A program made the translations under genes and the position numbers. Shown in pieces: positions 42,806 to 51,189 of a stretch of DNA of 64,000 nt (within the stretch, counting starts at the first letter, position 1; each line of letters opens with the position of its first letter). The notes beneath the pieces are model-generated. The model saw only the letters and a list, made by a program, of their open reading frames with translations, did not search any database and had not been told where the DNA came from. The stretch is taken from assembly GCA_022823225.1 (NCBI GenBank), contig JAJDXM010000073.1, positions 1-64,000 of the forward strand, read 5' to 3'. Origin of the DNA: Gemmatimonadota bacterium (GTDB lineage: Bacteria > Gemmatimonadota > Gemmatimonadetes > Longimicrobiales > Gaopeijiaceae).

Positions 42806-43888
42806 TCAACTCGCCGTCCCCCTCACAACCACCTTCACCTCCACATCCGCGTACAGCCCGCCGTCGTCCGCCCGGCCGCGCAGCAGATACGTCCCCGGTC
42901 GGTCGAAGGTGACGTCGACCGTCCAGCGGCCGTCCTCGGGCAGCGCCGGCGGCACCCAGAGCGGCGCCCACGGCGAATTCGCCCCGGCGCGCGTGTCCTC
43001 CCACACCTTGATCTGGGGCGGATCGAAGGTCACCGCGCCCGCGAGGCCGGGATCGTTTGCGCCCACCTCGGCGCGCAGATCGCCCTGGCCGCCCACGCCC
43101 GCTCCTCCGGCGCCGCCCGCTCCTCCGGCCCCGCCCGCGACCCCCTCGCCCCGGTACAGGAACCACGACATGAAGAGTCCGTTCACCTTCTGTACGGTGA
43201 TCCGCGACGGGGGCCTGAGCTGCCTGCTGGAGAGGGTCGGCGGAGCGTTCCAGATCGAGTCGGCGCGCGCGGAGTCCTCTGCCGTCTCGGGAGGGTCCGG
43301 CGGGGAGGGGCGTCGCGACCGGAGCAGCCCGTCGTCCTCGACGAGCACGGTGATGGTCACAGGGCGGCCCACCGCGGCCATTATTTCCTCGGGGCCCTCC
43401 AGGGTGATGGTCGGGGGCTGGTTGCCACGCATCCGCGCGTCGCTGGAGCCCGCGCCGAGGGCGCCCGTCTCGGACATGATCACCGTGTTGTCCACGATGT
43501 AGTCGGGCCTCAGCGTCGCGTACGCCCGCTCCGTGACGCCGTTGGTCGTCAGCGTCCACACCAGCTCCTTGTCGCCCCAATCCGCCGGGACGCGCACCTC
43601 GAAGACGAAGCGGTTGCGCCGCGGCAGGAAGTGGGTCGGCTGACCGCGGTCCGCCGGCCCGGGCGAGAAGCTGTTTTCCTCGCCGACCGGAACGTCGAGC
43701 TCCTCGCTCCAATTCCGGTTCATGTAGCCGAAGAGGAAGCTGAAGGTGCCGTCCTCGTTCGGCACCCACCCCTCGAAGGCGGGTGCGACGTTCTGCCCGC
43801 GCTGGTAGGTCTGGGCGGTGGCGTCCTGGAAAGCGACGGCACCGGCTGTCAGGGCCAGCAGCGCAAGCCGGATCGTCACGCAGCGCAT
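42806..43888 (-). CDS. Secreted protein of unknown function adjacent to cytochrome/copper oxygenase
   Basis: 360 residues, not recognised. The N-terminus is a signal peptide (IRLALLALTAGAVAFQDATAQ). Two beta-sandwich-like regions are visible: FLFGYMNRNWSEELDVPVGEEN with FVFEVRVPADWGDKELVWTLT, and a C-terminal VDVTFDRPGTYLLRGRADDGGLYADVEVKVVV resembling PKD/cadherin-like folds. A (GGA)n-type stretch lies near residue 270. It starts 4 bp after the upstream oxygenase-like gene and is probably coupled. Confidence 0.75.
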   Translation of the reverse strand: MRCVTIRLALLALTAGAVAFQDATAQTYQRGQNVAPAFEGWVPNEDGTFSFLFGYMNRNWSEELDVPVGEENSFSPGPADRGQPTHFLPRRNRFVFEVRVPADWGDKELVWTLTTNGVTERAYATLRPDYIVDNTVIMSETGALGAGSSDARMRGNQPPTITLEGPEEIMAAVGRPVTITVLVEDDGLLRSRRPSPPDPPETAEDSARADSIWNAPPTLSSRQLRPPSRITVQKVNGLFMSWFLYRGEGVAGGAGGAGGAGGAGVGGQGDLRAEVGANDPGLAGAVTFDPPQIKVWEDTRAGANSPWAPLWVPPALPEDGRWTVDVTFDRPGTYLLRGRADDGGLYADVEVKVVVRGTAS

Positions 43889-43892
43889 CGCG

Positions 43893-45503
43893 CTACCTGT
43901 TGCGGCGTCCGGCGGCGTCGCTGCCGCGGCCGGCATCGCTCCCCCGCCCGGCATCGCCGCCCGGCCCGCGTCCGTTGCCCGAACTCCTGGGGTCACCGCT
44001 CGCTCCGCCCGCACCACCACCCCCGTCCGCCCAGTATTCCGGATTCCCGTTCGCCGGGATCACCATGCAGAGCGGGCACCCGACCACGTGATCGTTCGGG
44101 CCCAGCGCGAGCTTCGCGCGCCGCCGCGCCATCTCCTCCACGAACTGCTCGTCGGTGAGTTCGACCCGCATGCCGAGGTCGATGAACATGTTCGCGACCG
44201 AGCGGTTCCCCGAACCCTGCCAGTTGCGGGTGTCCGGCACGTTCCGGTTCGCGTCCGAAGTGTCCATGTAGCCGATGATGTGCAGGATCGTGCCCTCGGG
44301 CAGCAGCGGCTGATGGTCCTGCTCGTAGGTGTAGCCGCGGACCCAGTTGTGGTCGTAGCCGACGCAGTTGATCGTCTCGACGTTGAAGCCCCAGATCGCC
44401 TCGAGACACATGCGCATCCCCGGCGCGTGCAGATGGGGCTCGAAGGTGACGATCTTGGTGTGCTGGTTCAGGACCTGGTAGGCGTGCAGCTCCTGTCCCG
44501 CTTCGCCGGCGCGGATGTCGATGTCGCTGCCGTTGCCGAGCCCGAAGCTCGTGCGCCGGTACTTCGGCTCGTAGTCGGGCGGATGGAAGCGGAAGCCGAT
44601 CTCCAGGTGGGCGCGGGTGTCGCGGCCGTTGGAGTGCAGGTGAAGGGAGTTGGAGACGATGGACGACCCCGCGCGCAGGAGGCGCCCGGCGTCCTGGTCG
44701 AAGATGTCGGGCTCGCGGCCGACTTCGTGGACGGGCCAGGTCACCACGCTTGCCCGGGTCCGGGTGCCATCCTCCAGGGTTTCGGCCGCCTTGTACGTGC
44801 TCCAGATCATGTGATGCACGACAAACCGGCCACCAACGGTGTGGCGACCTTCATGTCCGCCGTCCGCGGTGCGGCCGACGTCGTTCACCTCGCGGATCTC
44901 GACCGACTTGACGTACCGGTCCTCCTCCAGACCGGTGGGGATCGGCTCGATGTCGCCCCACCAGTCGGGCACGTCGCTCTCCACCAGCACCTCGGGCAGC
45001 TTCACGATCAGATCGGGTTCGCCCGCCACCCAGACCACGTCGTCGTCGAATTCGAGGGGCGGCGGCAGGTCGGCGGGATCGCCCTCCGGGGTCCCGGCGC
45101 GCCACCAGCGCTCCAGCGCGTCGATCTCCCAGTCGTGGAGCGACATGTCGTCCTTGAAGTGCTGGATGCCGATGTCCTTCTCGACATACCACGGAGGCAT
45201 GGCCCCGGCCCGGTCCCGGATCGCGGTGCGGCGAACGATCTGGCTCGCATGCTCCTTCACCTCGGCGAACTCGACGAGCGACATCGGCGCCACGCCGCCG
45301 TCACGGTGGCAGCGCACGCAGCTGCGCTGCAGGATCGGCGCGATGTCGCGGCTGAAGGTGACTTCGTCCTGGGCGGCGGAGCCGCTGGCAGAGCCGTTGG
45401 CCTGGGCGGCGAGGCCGGGTGCGGACAGGGCCAGGGCGGCGACACCCGCGAGCGCGAAGGCTCCTGTCAAGAGCGGGATTCTGGTCAGCTTCGCAATCGA
45501 CAT
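43893..45503 (-). CDS. Cytochrome c - copper type II monooxygenase-like exported protein
   Basis: 536 residues with signal peptide (LAGVAALALSAPGLAAQ). The heme motif CVRCH is near residue 66 (FSRDIAPILQRSCVRCHRDGGVAPMSL), with the MPPW motif after it. The C-terminal part has His-rich segments of the PHM-like fold: GRFVVHHMIWSTY, SLHLHSNGRDTRAHLEIGFRF and FEPHLHAPGMRMC; CPLCMVIP is near the end. It shares this architecture with the 7.3-9.2 kb protein but lacks the redoxin domain. Role unknown. ATG 45503 is set by the signal peptide. Confidence 0.8.
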   Translation of the reverse strand: MSIAKLTRIPLLTGAFALAGVAALALSAPGLAAQANGSASGSAAQDEVTFSRDIAPILQRSCVRCHRDGGVAPMSLVEFAEVKEHASQIVRRTAIRDRAGAMPPWYVEKDIGIQHFKDDMSLHDWEIDALERWWRAGTPEGDPADLPPPLEFDDDVVWVAGEPDLIVKLPEVLVESDVPDWWGDIEPIPTGLEEDRYVKSVEIREVNDVGRTADGGHEGRHTVGGRFVVHHMIWSTYKAAETLEDGTRTRASVVTWPVHEVGREPDIFDQDAGRLLRAGSSIVSNSLHLHSNGRDTRAHLEIGFRFHPPDYEPKYRRTSFGLGNGSDIDIRAGEAGQELHAYQVLNQHTKIVTFEPHLHAPGMRMCLEAIWGFNVETINCVGYDHNWVRGYTYEQDHQPLLPEGTILHIIGYMDTSDANRNVPDTRNWQGSGNRSVANMFIDLGMRVELTDEQFVEEMARRRAKLALGPNDHVVGCPLCMVIPANGNPEYWADGGGGAGGASGDPRSSGNGRGPGGDAGRGSDAGRGSDAAGRRNR

Positions 45504-45703
45504 TTCTGCACGGCTCCTTGCCAAAGGGGTCGCCCCGGCCACGGTGGAAATTCTACCCGGTGAATGCGGCGGGCGCAAAGCGGTGCCGCTCGGCGGGCGG
45601 ACCATCCGACGATGCCACAGCGACCCATCCGGTTGACCCCACCAGCCCCGGCCCCAACCTTGTCCACCACGCACCGCCGTCCCACACCATCCATCGCACC
45701 CAC

Positions 45704-46690
45704 ATGCATCGCACCTTCCTCATCAACACCGCGCTCCTCGCCCCGCTCTTCACCGCTTGCGGCCCCGCAGACAGCGGTTCCGGCGATTCCGCTCCGGCCG
45801 AGACGCCCGCGACCGCCGTCACTCCGGCGGTGCCCGAGGGCGCCGAGGCCTTCTCCCTGCTCGGCGAGCCGCTCTACCCTCCAACGCGGCCGGACGAGGT
45901 GGCGTCCCGGCAGGCCGACGACATTGCCGCCGCCCGCGCCGACTACGACGCCGACCCCGACGACGCCGACGCGATCATCTGGCTCGGCCGCCGCATCGGG
46001 TACACGGGGCGCTACCGCGACGCGATCGAGGTCTTCTCCGAAGGCGTCAGCAAGCACCCCGAGGACGCGCGTATGTACCGGCATCGCGGACACCGGTGGA
46101 TCAGCGTGCGCGACTTCGACCGGGCAATCGAGGATCTGTCGCACGCCGCCGGGCTCATCGCGGGGCAGCCGGACGAGGTGGAGCCGGACGGCCAGCCGAA
46201 CGAGCGCGGCATCCCGACCAGCACGCTGCAGTCGAACATCCACTACCACCTCGCGCTGGCCCACTACCTCAAGGGCGACTTCGAGACCGCCCTTCAGTCA
46301 TACGAGGACTACTTCGCCGTGACCACCAACCCCGACCAGCTCGTCGCGATCTCGCACTGGTGGTACATGGCGCTGCGCCGGCTGGGCCGCGACGAGGAGG
46401 CCGCGGTCGTGCTGGAGCCGGTGACCGCGGAGCTGGACGTGATCGAAAACACCAGCTACCACCGCCTCCTGCTCATGTACAAGGGAGAGATCGAGGTCGA
46501 CGAGCTGTGGGACCCGGAGAGCGAGGACCCCGCAGGCGTGGCAATCGCATACGGCGTTGCCAACTGGCACTTCTACAACGGGCGCGTGGAGCAGGGCGAG
46601 GAGATGTTCCGCCGCATCCTGGAGGGCTCGGGCTGGGCCGGCTTCGGCCATATCGCGGCGGAGGCGGAGATCGCGCGTCTCGGCGGATAA
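45704..46690 (+). CDS. Tetratricopeptide-repeat lipoprotein
   Basis: 328 residues. Signal with lipobox-like FTAC (Cys near 19), then a Ser/Ala/Pro linker. TPR-like helices: ADAIIWLGRRIGYTGRYRDAIEVFSEGVSKHPEDARMYRHRGHRWISVRDFDRAIEDLSHA and SNIHYHLALAHYLKGDFETALQSYEDYFAVT. Scaffold or substrate-binding role inferred. Divergent from the cytochrome/copper gene across a 200-bp gap with no clear promoter. Confidence 0.85.
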   Translation: MHRTFLINTALLAPLFTACGPADSGSGDSAPAETPATAVTPAVPEGAEAFSLLGEPLYPPTRPDEVASRQADDIAAARADYDADPDDADAIIWLGRRIGYTGRYRDAIEVFSEGVSKHPEDARMYRHRGHRWISVRDFDRAIEDLSHAAGLIAGQPDEVEPDGQPNERGIPTSTLQSNIHYHLALAHYLKGDFETALQSYEDYFAVTTNPDQLVAISHWWYMALRRLGRDEEAAVVLEPVTAELDVIENTSYHRLLLMYKGEIEVDELWDPESEDPAGVAIAYGVANWHFYNGRVEQGEEMFRRILEGSGWAGFGHIAAEAEIARLGG

Positions 46691-46709
46691 AGGGCCCGGC
46701 ACTCCGCCG

Positions 46710-48458
46710 TCACGACCGGGTGGTCGGCGCGTCCACGCGTACGGTCACAATATCCGCGTCGTGGAACTTCTGGTGGCGCACCGACGAGGCGATGTGCCGC
46801 AGCAGCCGCAGCGACACTTCCCGCTCCATCCGCAGGTCGTCGGGCCGGTCCGCCAGCATCCCGATACTGTCCTGGATGTTCTCCTCGCCGGCCGTGGCGA
46901 CGAACTCGAGGACTGCGGCGTCCGCTTCCCTGCGCGCCGACAGCAGCAGGCGGCGGCGCTCGCGAGGCTGGTCACCGTCATCCTGACCGACCAGCGCCAA
47001 CAGCGTCTCCTCGCTCGCGGCGTCGAGGCGATCCACCATCGTCGAGCCCCAGCCGCTCCTCGCCGCGAATTCACGGATCAGCTCCCGGATCTTCGGCAGC
47101 GCGGACAGGTCTGATTCTCCCTCGAATCGACTCACCCGGGGCGCGGTCACGTCCAGGAACAGGGTCATGAGGATGGCTGTCAGGCCGCCCACGGTGATGC
47201 CGTTTGCCAGCAATCCGCCCGCGACGCCTTCCAGGTGCTCGGGAAACAGCATGCCGTTCTGAAAGCCGACGCCGACCCAGAACCCCAGGCCTGCAATCAA
47301 TGCCTTGCGGTGGTCCATTCCGCCCTGGATCACCTCGGACATGCCGCGTGCGAAGATCAGAGCCAGGAGAACCATCAGATAGGCGGCATACACGGGCTCC
47401 GGGATCGCGAGTACCAGGGCCAGCGCCTTCGGGATGAACGCGAGCACGATCATCAGGGCGCCGGCCGCGATGCCGACGCGCCGAGCGGCGACCCCGGTGA
47501 TTTCGATCGTCGGGACGCTGACCGTGGTCGTCTGGGTCGGCATGATCCCGCCGACGCCGCACAGCAGCTTGCCGACTCCGTCCGCAGCCACCGCACCCTG
47601 CACGACGCGGTAGTCCACCGCCCGCGACCGCCGCCACGACACGCGCTGAACGGCAACGGCGGCAGTGATGGTCTGGATGGTCCCTATGAGCGCCACAAAC
47701 ACGAAAGCCGGCAGCAAGCCCAGCACCACGGGGTCGAAGTCGAGATCGAGGCCCGGCCATGCGCTCGGCGGCAGCCCTGCCCAGGAGGCCCGCAGCACGC
47801 GTTCCAGGTCGTACAGTCCGAAGGCCGCCGCGACGGCCGTTCCGGCGACGACTCCGAGCAGCAGCGCCCATAGACGCAGCCGTGGTCGGGTCTTGAGATG
47901 GATCACGCTGATGACGAAGATCGTCGCCGCGGCGGTCAGCGGCCCTGCCAGGGTCGGCGCAGCTTCCGGCACGTCGGACAGACGGCCAAATACGACCGGC
48001 AGCGCCGTCGCCGGTATCAGCATGTTCACCGTGCCGACAACGGTCGGCGTCAGGATCCGGCGGAAGAGCGACAGCCGCGCCGAGATGGCCAGGGGAAGCA
48101 GGGACGAGATGACGACCAGGACGGCAAGGACCCCGGGGCCGGCCACGGTGAGAGCGGTCACGCAGATCCCGATGTAGGCCGCCGCCGGACCGATCGTGAG
48201 GATGTATCCCGCGCCGATCCGGCCGAGCCGCGACGCCTGCAGCATCGTCGCAACGCCACTGACGGCCACCGTGCAGAACACGGCCCACGACAGGTACGCC
48301 TCGGTTCCTCCCGCGGCCCGGACCACGATCGTGGGGAACGCGACCAGCCCCGTGATGCCGAGCACAACGATCTGCAGGCCGCTCCCCAGCACCAGGCCGG
48401 CCGGAGGACGATCGTCTGGCTGGTAGCGAAGGAGCCGGTCCGCGTCGCCGACACTCAT
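46710..48458 (-). CDS. NCS2 xanthine/uracil permease with C-terminal histidine-kinase-like ATPase extension
   Basis: 582 residues. The first ~440 form an NCS2 (UraA/XanQ-type) permease with about 14 helices; VGGIMPTQTTTVSVPTIEITGVAARRVGI is the typical helix 8-9 region and FARGMSEVIQGGMDHRKALIAG follows. The soluble tail (about 450-582; SALPKIRELIREFAARSGWGSTMVDRLDAASEETLLAL) resembles an anti-sigma/HATPase_c_2 regulatory domain, but without a clear ATP-binding N-box it is unassigned. It imports nucleobases. The start lies in a 20-bp tandem duplication. Confidence 0.85.
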   Translation of the reverse strand: MSVGDADRLLRYQPDDRPPAGLVLGSGLQIVVLGITGLVAFPTIVVRAAGGTEAYLSWAVFCTVAVSGVATMLQASRLGRIGAGYILTIGPAAAYIGICVTALTVAGPGVLAVLVVISSLLPLAISARLSLFRRILTPTVVGTVNMLIPATALPVVFGRLSDVPEAAPTLAGPLTAAATIFVISVIHLKTRPRLRLWALLLGVVAGTAVAAAFGLYDLERVLRASWAGLPPSAWPGLDLDFDPVVLGLLPAFVFVALIGTIQTITAAVAVQRVSWRRSRAVDYRVVQGAVAADGVGKLLCGVGGIMPTQTTTVSVPTIEITGVAARRVGIAAGALMIVLAFIPKALALVLAIPEPVYAAYLMVLLALIFARGMSEVIQGGMDHRKALIAGLGFWVGVGFQNGMLFPEHLEGVAGGLLANGITVGGLTAILMTLFLDVTAPRVSRFEGESDLSALPKIRELIREFAARSGWGSTMVDRLDAASEETLLALVGQDDGDQPRERRRLLLSARREADAAVLEFVATAGEENIQDSIGMLADRPDDLRMEREVSLRLLRHIASSVRHQKFHDADIVTVRVDAPTTRS

Positions 48459-48478
48459 TCCGCGTCGCCGGCACTCAT
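48439..48478. repeat. 20-bp tandem duplication over the NCS2 start codon, creating a 7-codon leader ORF
   Basis: Units 48439-48458 and 48459-48478 differ at one base. On the minus strand the upstream copy supplies ATG 48478 preceded by GGTGAG, giving the ORF MSAGDAE whose TGA overlaps the permease ATG (48458) as ATGA. Confidence 0.85.
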
Positions 48479-48534
48479 GCGGATCTCACCGAAAGCGCCG
48501 ACCCGACGGAGTCGTCGGGCGACGCGGCTGCGCG

Positions 48535-49884
48535 CTACCGCCCCACACTTGCCCCCACCAGTTGAGCGATTGCGGCGAGCGTCGTCTGGGCGGCGTTCAG
48601 TCCCAGCCGGAAGTCGTCATCCGAGTAGGTCGTCCACACGTCGGTGGGCTGGTGCCAGTTCGGGTTCCACCCCGCACCCACCTGAGCGCCGCGTTCGTTC
48701 TCGCGCAGGCTGATGGCCGCGACAAGGTTCATGAAGGGCGTCGAATCGGTGTTGGTCATGTGCGGCCCGACCGTGGCCGGGTAGTCGGTGGCGTAGCGCG
48801 CGTTCGCGAACTTGAAGTGGAACGCCAGGTTCATCGACTCGTCGACCATCTCCGAGTTCCACTGGAATTCGATGTTGACGTCGGCCTCCGGACGCTGGTC
48901 CCGGCTGACCTGACCGTCGGGGCCCGGGGCTCCGTGGTCCCACAGCATCATGTCGTGCTGGATCATCCCCAGCCAGCGCGGCTCGGGATACTGGCCGGAG
49001 CCTGGAGGATCCTCGACGCCCTGCAGCTCCTGCCGCTGCTCGACGTACGCCCGCGCGCCGTTCAGCCCCGTTTCCTCGTTGTTCCACAGGATGAAGCGGA
49101 TCGAGCGCTCGGTCTCGACGTCCGGCGAGCTGAAGATGCGGGCCAGTTCCATGACCAGCGCCGTGCCGGAGCCGTCGTCGTCCACCGCCTCGTTCACGCC
49201 ATGCCCGTCCATATGCGCGCCCAGGATGTACATCTCGTCGGGGCGCGTGGTGCCGACCTTGGTGCAGTAGACCTGGGACCGGTCGCCGTCGACCGGCTCC
49301 TCGCGGTTGAGCTCGCGTATCCGCTCGTCGGGCTGGGCCATGAGGCCGCGGTTGACGCCGGTGCGGGCCCGGTAGCCGAAGATGGTGCTGCCGCCGGAGC
49401 CGCGTCCCCGGCGTCCCACGAGGCCTCCGGTCGGTGTGGTCAGGTCCTCGCTCTGCTGGCGGGCAGCCGGACGTGGGGCGGGCGCCTGGGCCGGAGTCGG
49501 TGCGCGGCGCGGCGGGTCGGCGAACCGCACCGGCGCATATTCGTAGTGGACGCGCTCCGTGTTCGTGCAACCCGCGTCCTGAAGCCAGGCCTCGATCCAG
49601 TCCACCGCGTCGCGGTTCCGCTGCGTGCCCTGGCGGCGGTCGCCGAACTGCGTCAGACCCTTCAGGGTCGCCTTGTACTCGTCGAGAGTGAGGCGCTCGA
49701 CGAGCGCGGCGACCGGATCGGTCTCCTGTTCCTCCCGCTCCTGCAGGGCCGCGATCGGTCGGGCGACGGCTCCCGCAGCCAGGAACGCCAGAAACGTAAA
49801 GAGAACACGACATTCTGTAATGTTTGCTTTACGGTTCTCGCGAGTGACATCGGTTTGAGGTGGGGTGCGCGGTTGGCTGGGCAT
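48535..49884 (-). CDS. Exported M28-family metallopeptidase
   Basis: 449 residues. A signal-like helix (VLFTFLAFLAAGAVARPIAALQ) near 28-49 precedes the M28 domain. Zinc ligands: ILGAHMDGHG, NEAVDDDGSGTALVMELARIF, LWNNEETGLNGARAYVEQ, IQHDMMLWDHG and WHQPTDVWTTY. A Pro/Ala/Arg-rich insertion lies at about 125-160. ATG 49884 has AAGGAGGT just upstream. Aminopeptidase activity is inferred. Confidence 0.85.
   Translation of the reverse strand: MPSQPRTPPQTDVTRENRKANITECRVLFTFLAFLAAGAVARPIAALQEREEQETDPVAALVERLTLDEYKATLKGLTQFGDRRQGTQRNRDAVDWIEAWLQDAGCTNTERVHYEYAPVRFADPPRRAPTPAQAPAPRPAARQQSEDLTTPTGGLVGRRGRGSGGSTIFGYRARTGVNRGLMAQPDERIRELNREEPVDGDRSQVYCTKVGTTRPDEMYILGAHMDGHGVNEAVDDDGSGTALVMELARIFSSPDVETERSIRFILWNNEETGLNGARAYVEQRQELQGVEDPPGSGQYPEPRWLGMIQHDMMLWDHGAPGPDGQVSRDQRPEADVNIEFQWNSEMVDESMNLAFHFKFANARYATDYPATVGPHMTNTDSTPFMNLVAAISLRENERGAQVGAGWNPNWHQPTDVWTTYSDDDFRLGLNAAQTTLAAIAQLVGASVGR
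49816..49833. promoter_or_regulatory. TGTAA/TTACG palindrome in the 5' coding end of the M28 gene
   Basis: TGTAATGTTTGCTTTACG, 13 of 18 positions identical to the palindrome at 35656-35673. Both sites lie within the first ~25 codons of a gene for an exported protein. Confidence 0.45.
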
Positions 49885-50109
49885 GGGACCTCCTTGGGCA
49901 GGCGGACGGCAACTCCGGTCGTCCGGCCGTGGACTGCAGCTTCCCCGATGGGTACCGTAGGGCGGCGGTGCAGCAGCCGCAAGAACCCCCGGGCGGCAGC
50001 CGCGGGCCGATGGGATTATCTTTCCCGGCGCGGCCGGTTCCATGCGGCGCCGGCCGGTACCCACCTGAAGAAGAGAGTGACGGACCGTGAAAGGAGACGC
50101 GACAAGCCT

Positions 50110-51165
50110 ATGACGGTGTTTCCGCTGATGGGCGAACACAACTACGAAAAGCTGGTCTTCTGCAACGACAACGACTCGGGACTCCGAGCGATCATCGCGA
50201 TACACGACACGACCCTGGGCCCGGCACTGGGCGGGATCCGCATGCTCCCCTACCCCACCGAGGAAGCGGCGCTGAATGACGTGCTGCGCCTGGCGCGGGG
50301 CATGACCTACAAGGCCGCCATCAGCGGCGTCGACCTGGGCGGCGGCAAATCCGTCGTCATCGGCGACGCGCGGACCGGCAAGAACCCGGCGCTGCTCCGC
50401 GCCATGGGCCGGTTCATCGACACGATGGCGGGCGAGTACATAGCGGGACAGGACATCGGCACGAACTCGCATGACATGGCGGTGATCCGGGGCGCGACCC
50501 GGCACGTGTCCTGCGTGAACGAATCCGCCGGCGGCGCGGGCGACCCTTCGCGCACGACCGCCTACGGGGTCAGCTGCGGGATTCGCGCGGTGCTCAAGGC
50601 GACCACCGGGAGCGACTCGATCGGGGGACGCCACATAGCGATCCAGGGGCTCGGGAACGTGGGCTTCGCGCTGGCGCGCTTCTGTCACGAGGCGGGCGCG
50701 CGGCTGACCGTGACCGACATCTACGAGCCTGTCCTGGCCAGGGCGGCGAGCGAGCTGCGTGCCGAAGTGGTCGGTCCGGACGAGATCTACGACGTCGAGT
50801 GCGACGTGTTCTCGCCGAATTCGATCGGCGCCGTGATCAACGACGACACGATCCCGCGGCTTCGGTGTCCCGCGGTCGCCGGCGGCGCCAACAACGCGCT
50901 GGCCGAAGACCGCCACGGGGACGAGCTGAAGGCGAGGGGAATCGTCTACGGGCCCGACTTTCTGGTCAACGCGGGCGGCCTGATCCGCTCCCAGGAGGAG
51001 GTGAACGGCCGCGCGACCGAGGACTTCACGGTCTACTCCAAAGTGGCCAACATCTACGATCAGACCCTGCAGGTGATCGCGATGGCCGAGGAGCTGGGGA
51101 TCAGCACCGCGCGCGCGGCCGACTGGATGGCCGAAGAGAGGATCGCGGCGGCGAAGGGGCGGTAG
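50110..51165 (+). CDS. Leucine/valine/phenylalanine-type dehydrogenase
   Basis: 351-residue NAD-dependent branched-chain or aromatic amino acid dehydrogenase. Substrate region LGGIRMLPYP and TYKAAISGVDLGGGKSVV (catalytic Lys), then the Rossmann motif AIQGLGNVGFALARFCHEAGA. Length matches leucine dehydrogenases. AAGGAG is 13 bases upstream of the ATG. Together with ilvE at 22.4 kb it may feed branched-chain metabolism. Divergent from the M28 gene over 225 bp. Confidence 0.9.
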   Translation: MTVFPLMGEHNYEKLVFCNDNDSGLRAIIAIHDTTLGPALGGIRMLPYPTEEAALNDVLRLARGMTYKAAISGVDLGGGKSVVIGDARTGKNPALLRAMGRFIDTMAGEYIAGQDIGTNSHDMAVIRGATRHVSCVNESAGGAGDPSRTTAYGVSCGIRAVLKATTGSDSIGGRHIAIQGLGNVGFALARFCHEAGARLTVTDIYEPVLARAASELRAEVVGPDEIYDVECDVFSPNSIGAVINDDTIPRLRCPAVAGGANNALAEDRHGDELKARGIVYGPDFLVNAGGLIRSQEEVNGRATEDFTVYSKVANIYDQTLQVIAMAEELGISTARAADWMAEERIAAAKGR

Positions 51166-51189
51166 GGGCGGGTAGGCTATCCCTGCCCC
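51165..51189. terminator. Bidirectional hairpin between leucine dehydrogenase and panB
   Basis: GGGGCGGG (51165-51172) pairs with CCTGCCCC (51182-51189) including one G-U; it spans both stop regions of the convergent genes. Confidence 0.5.
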
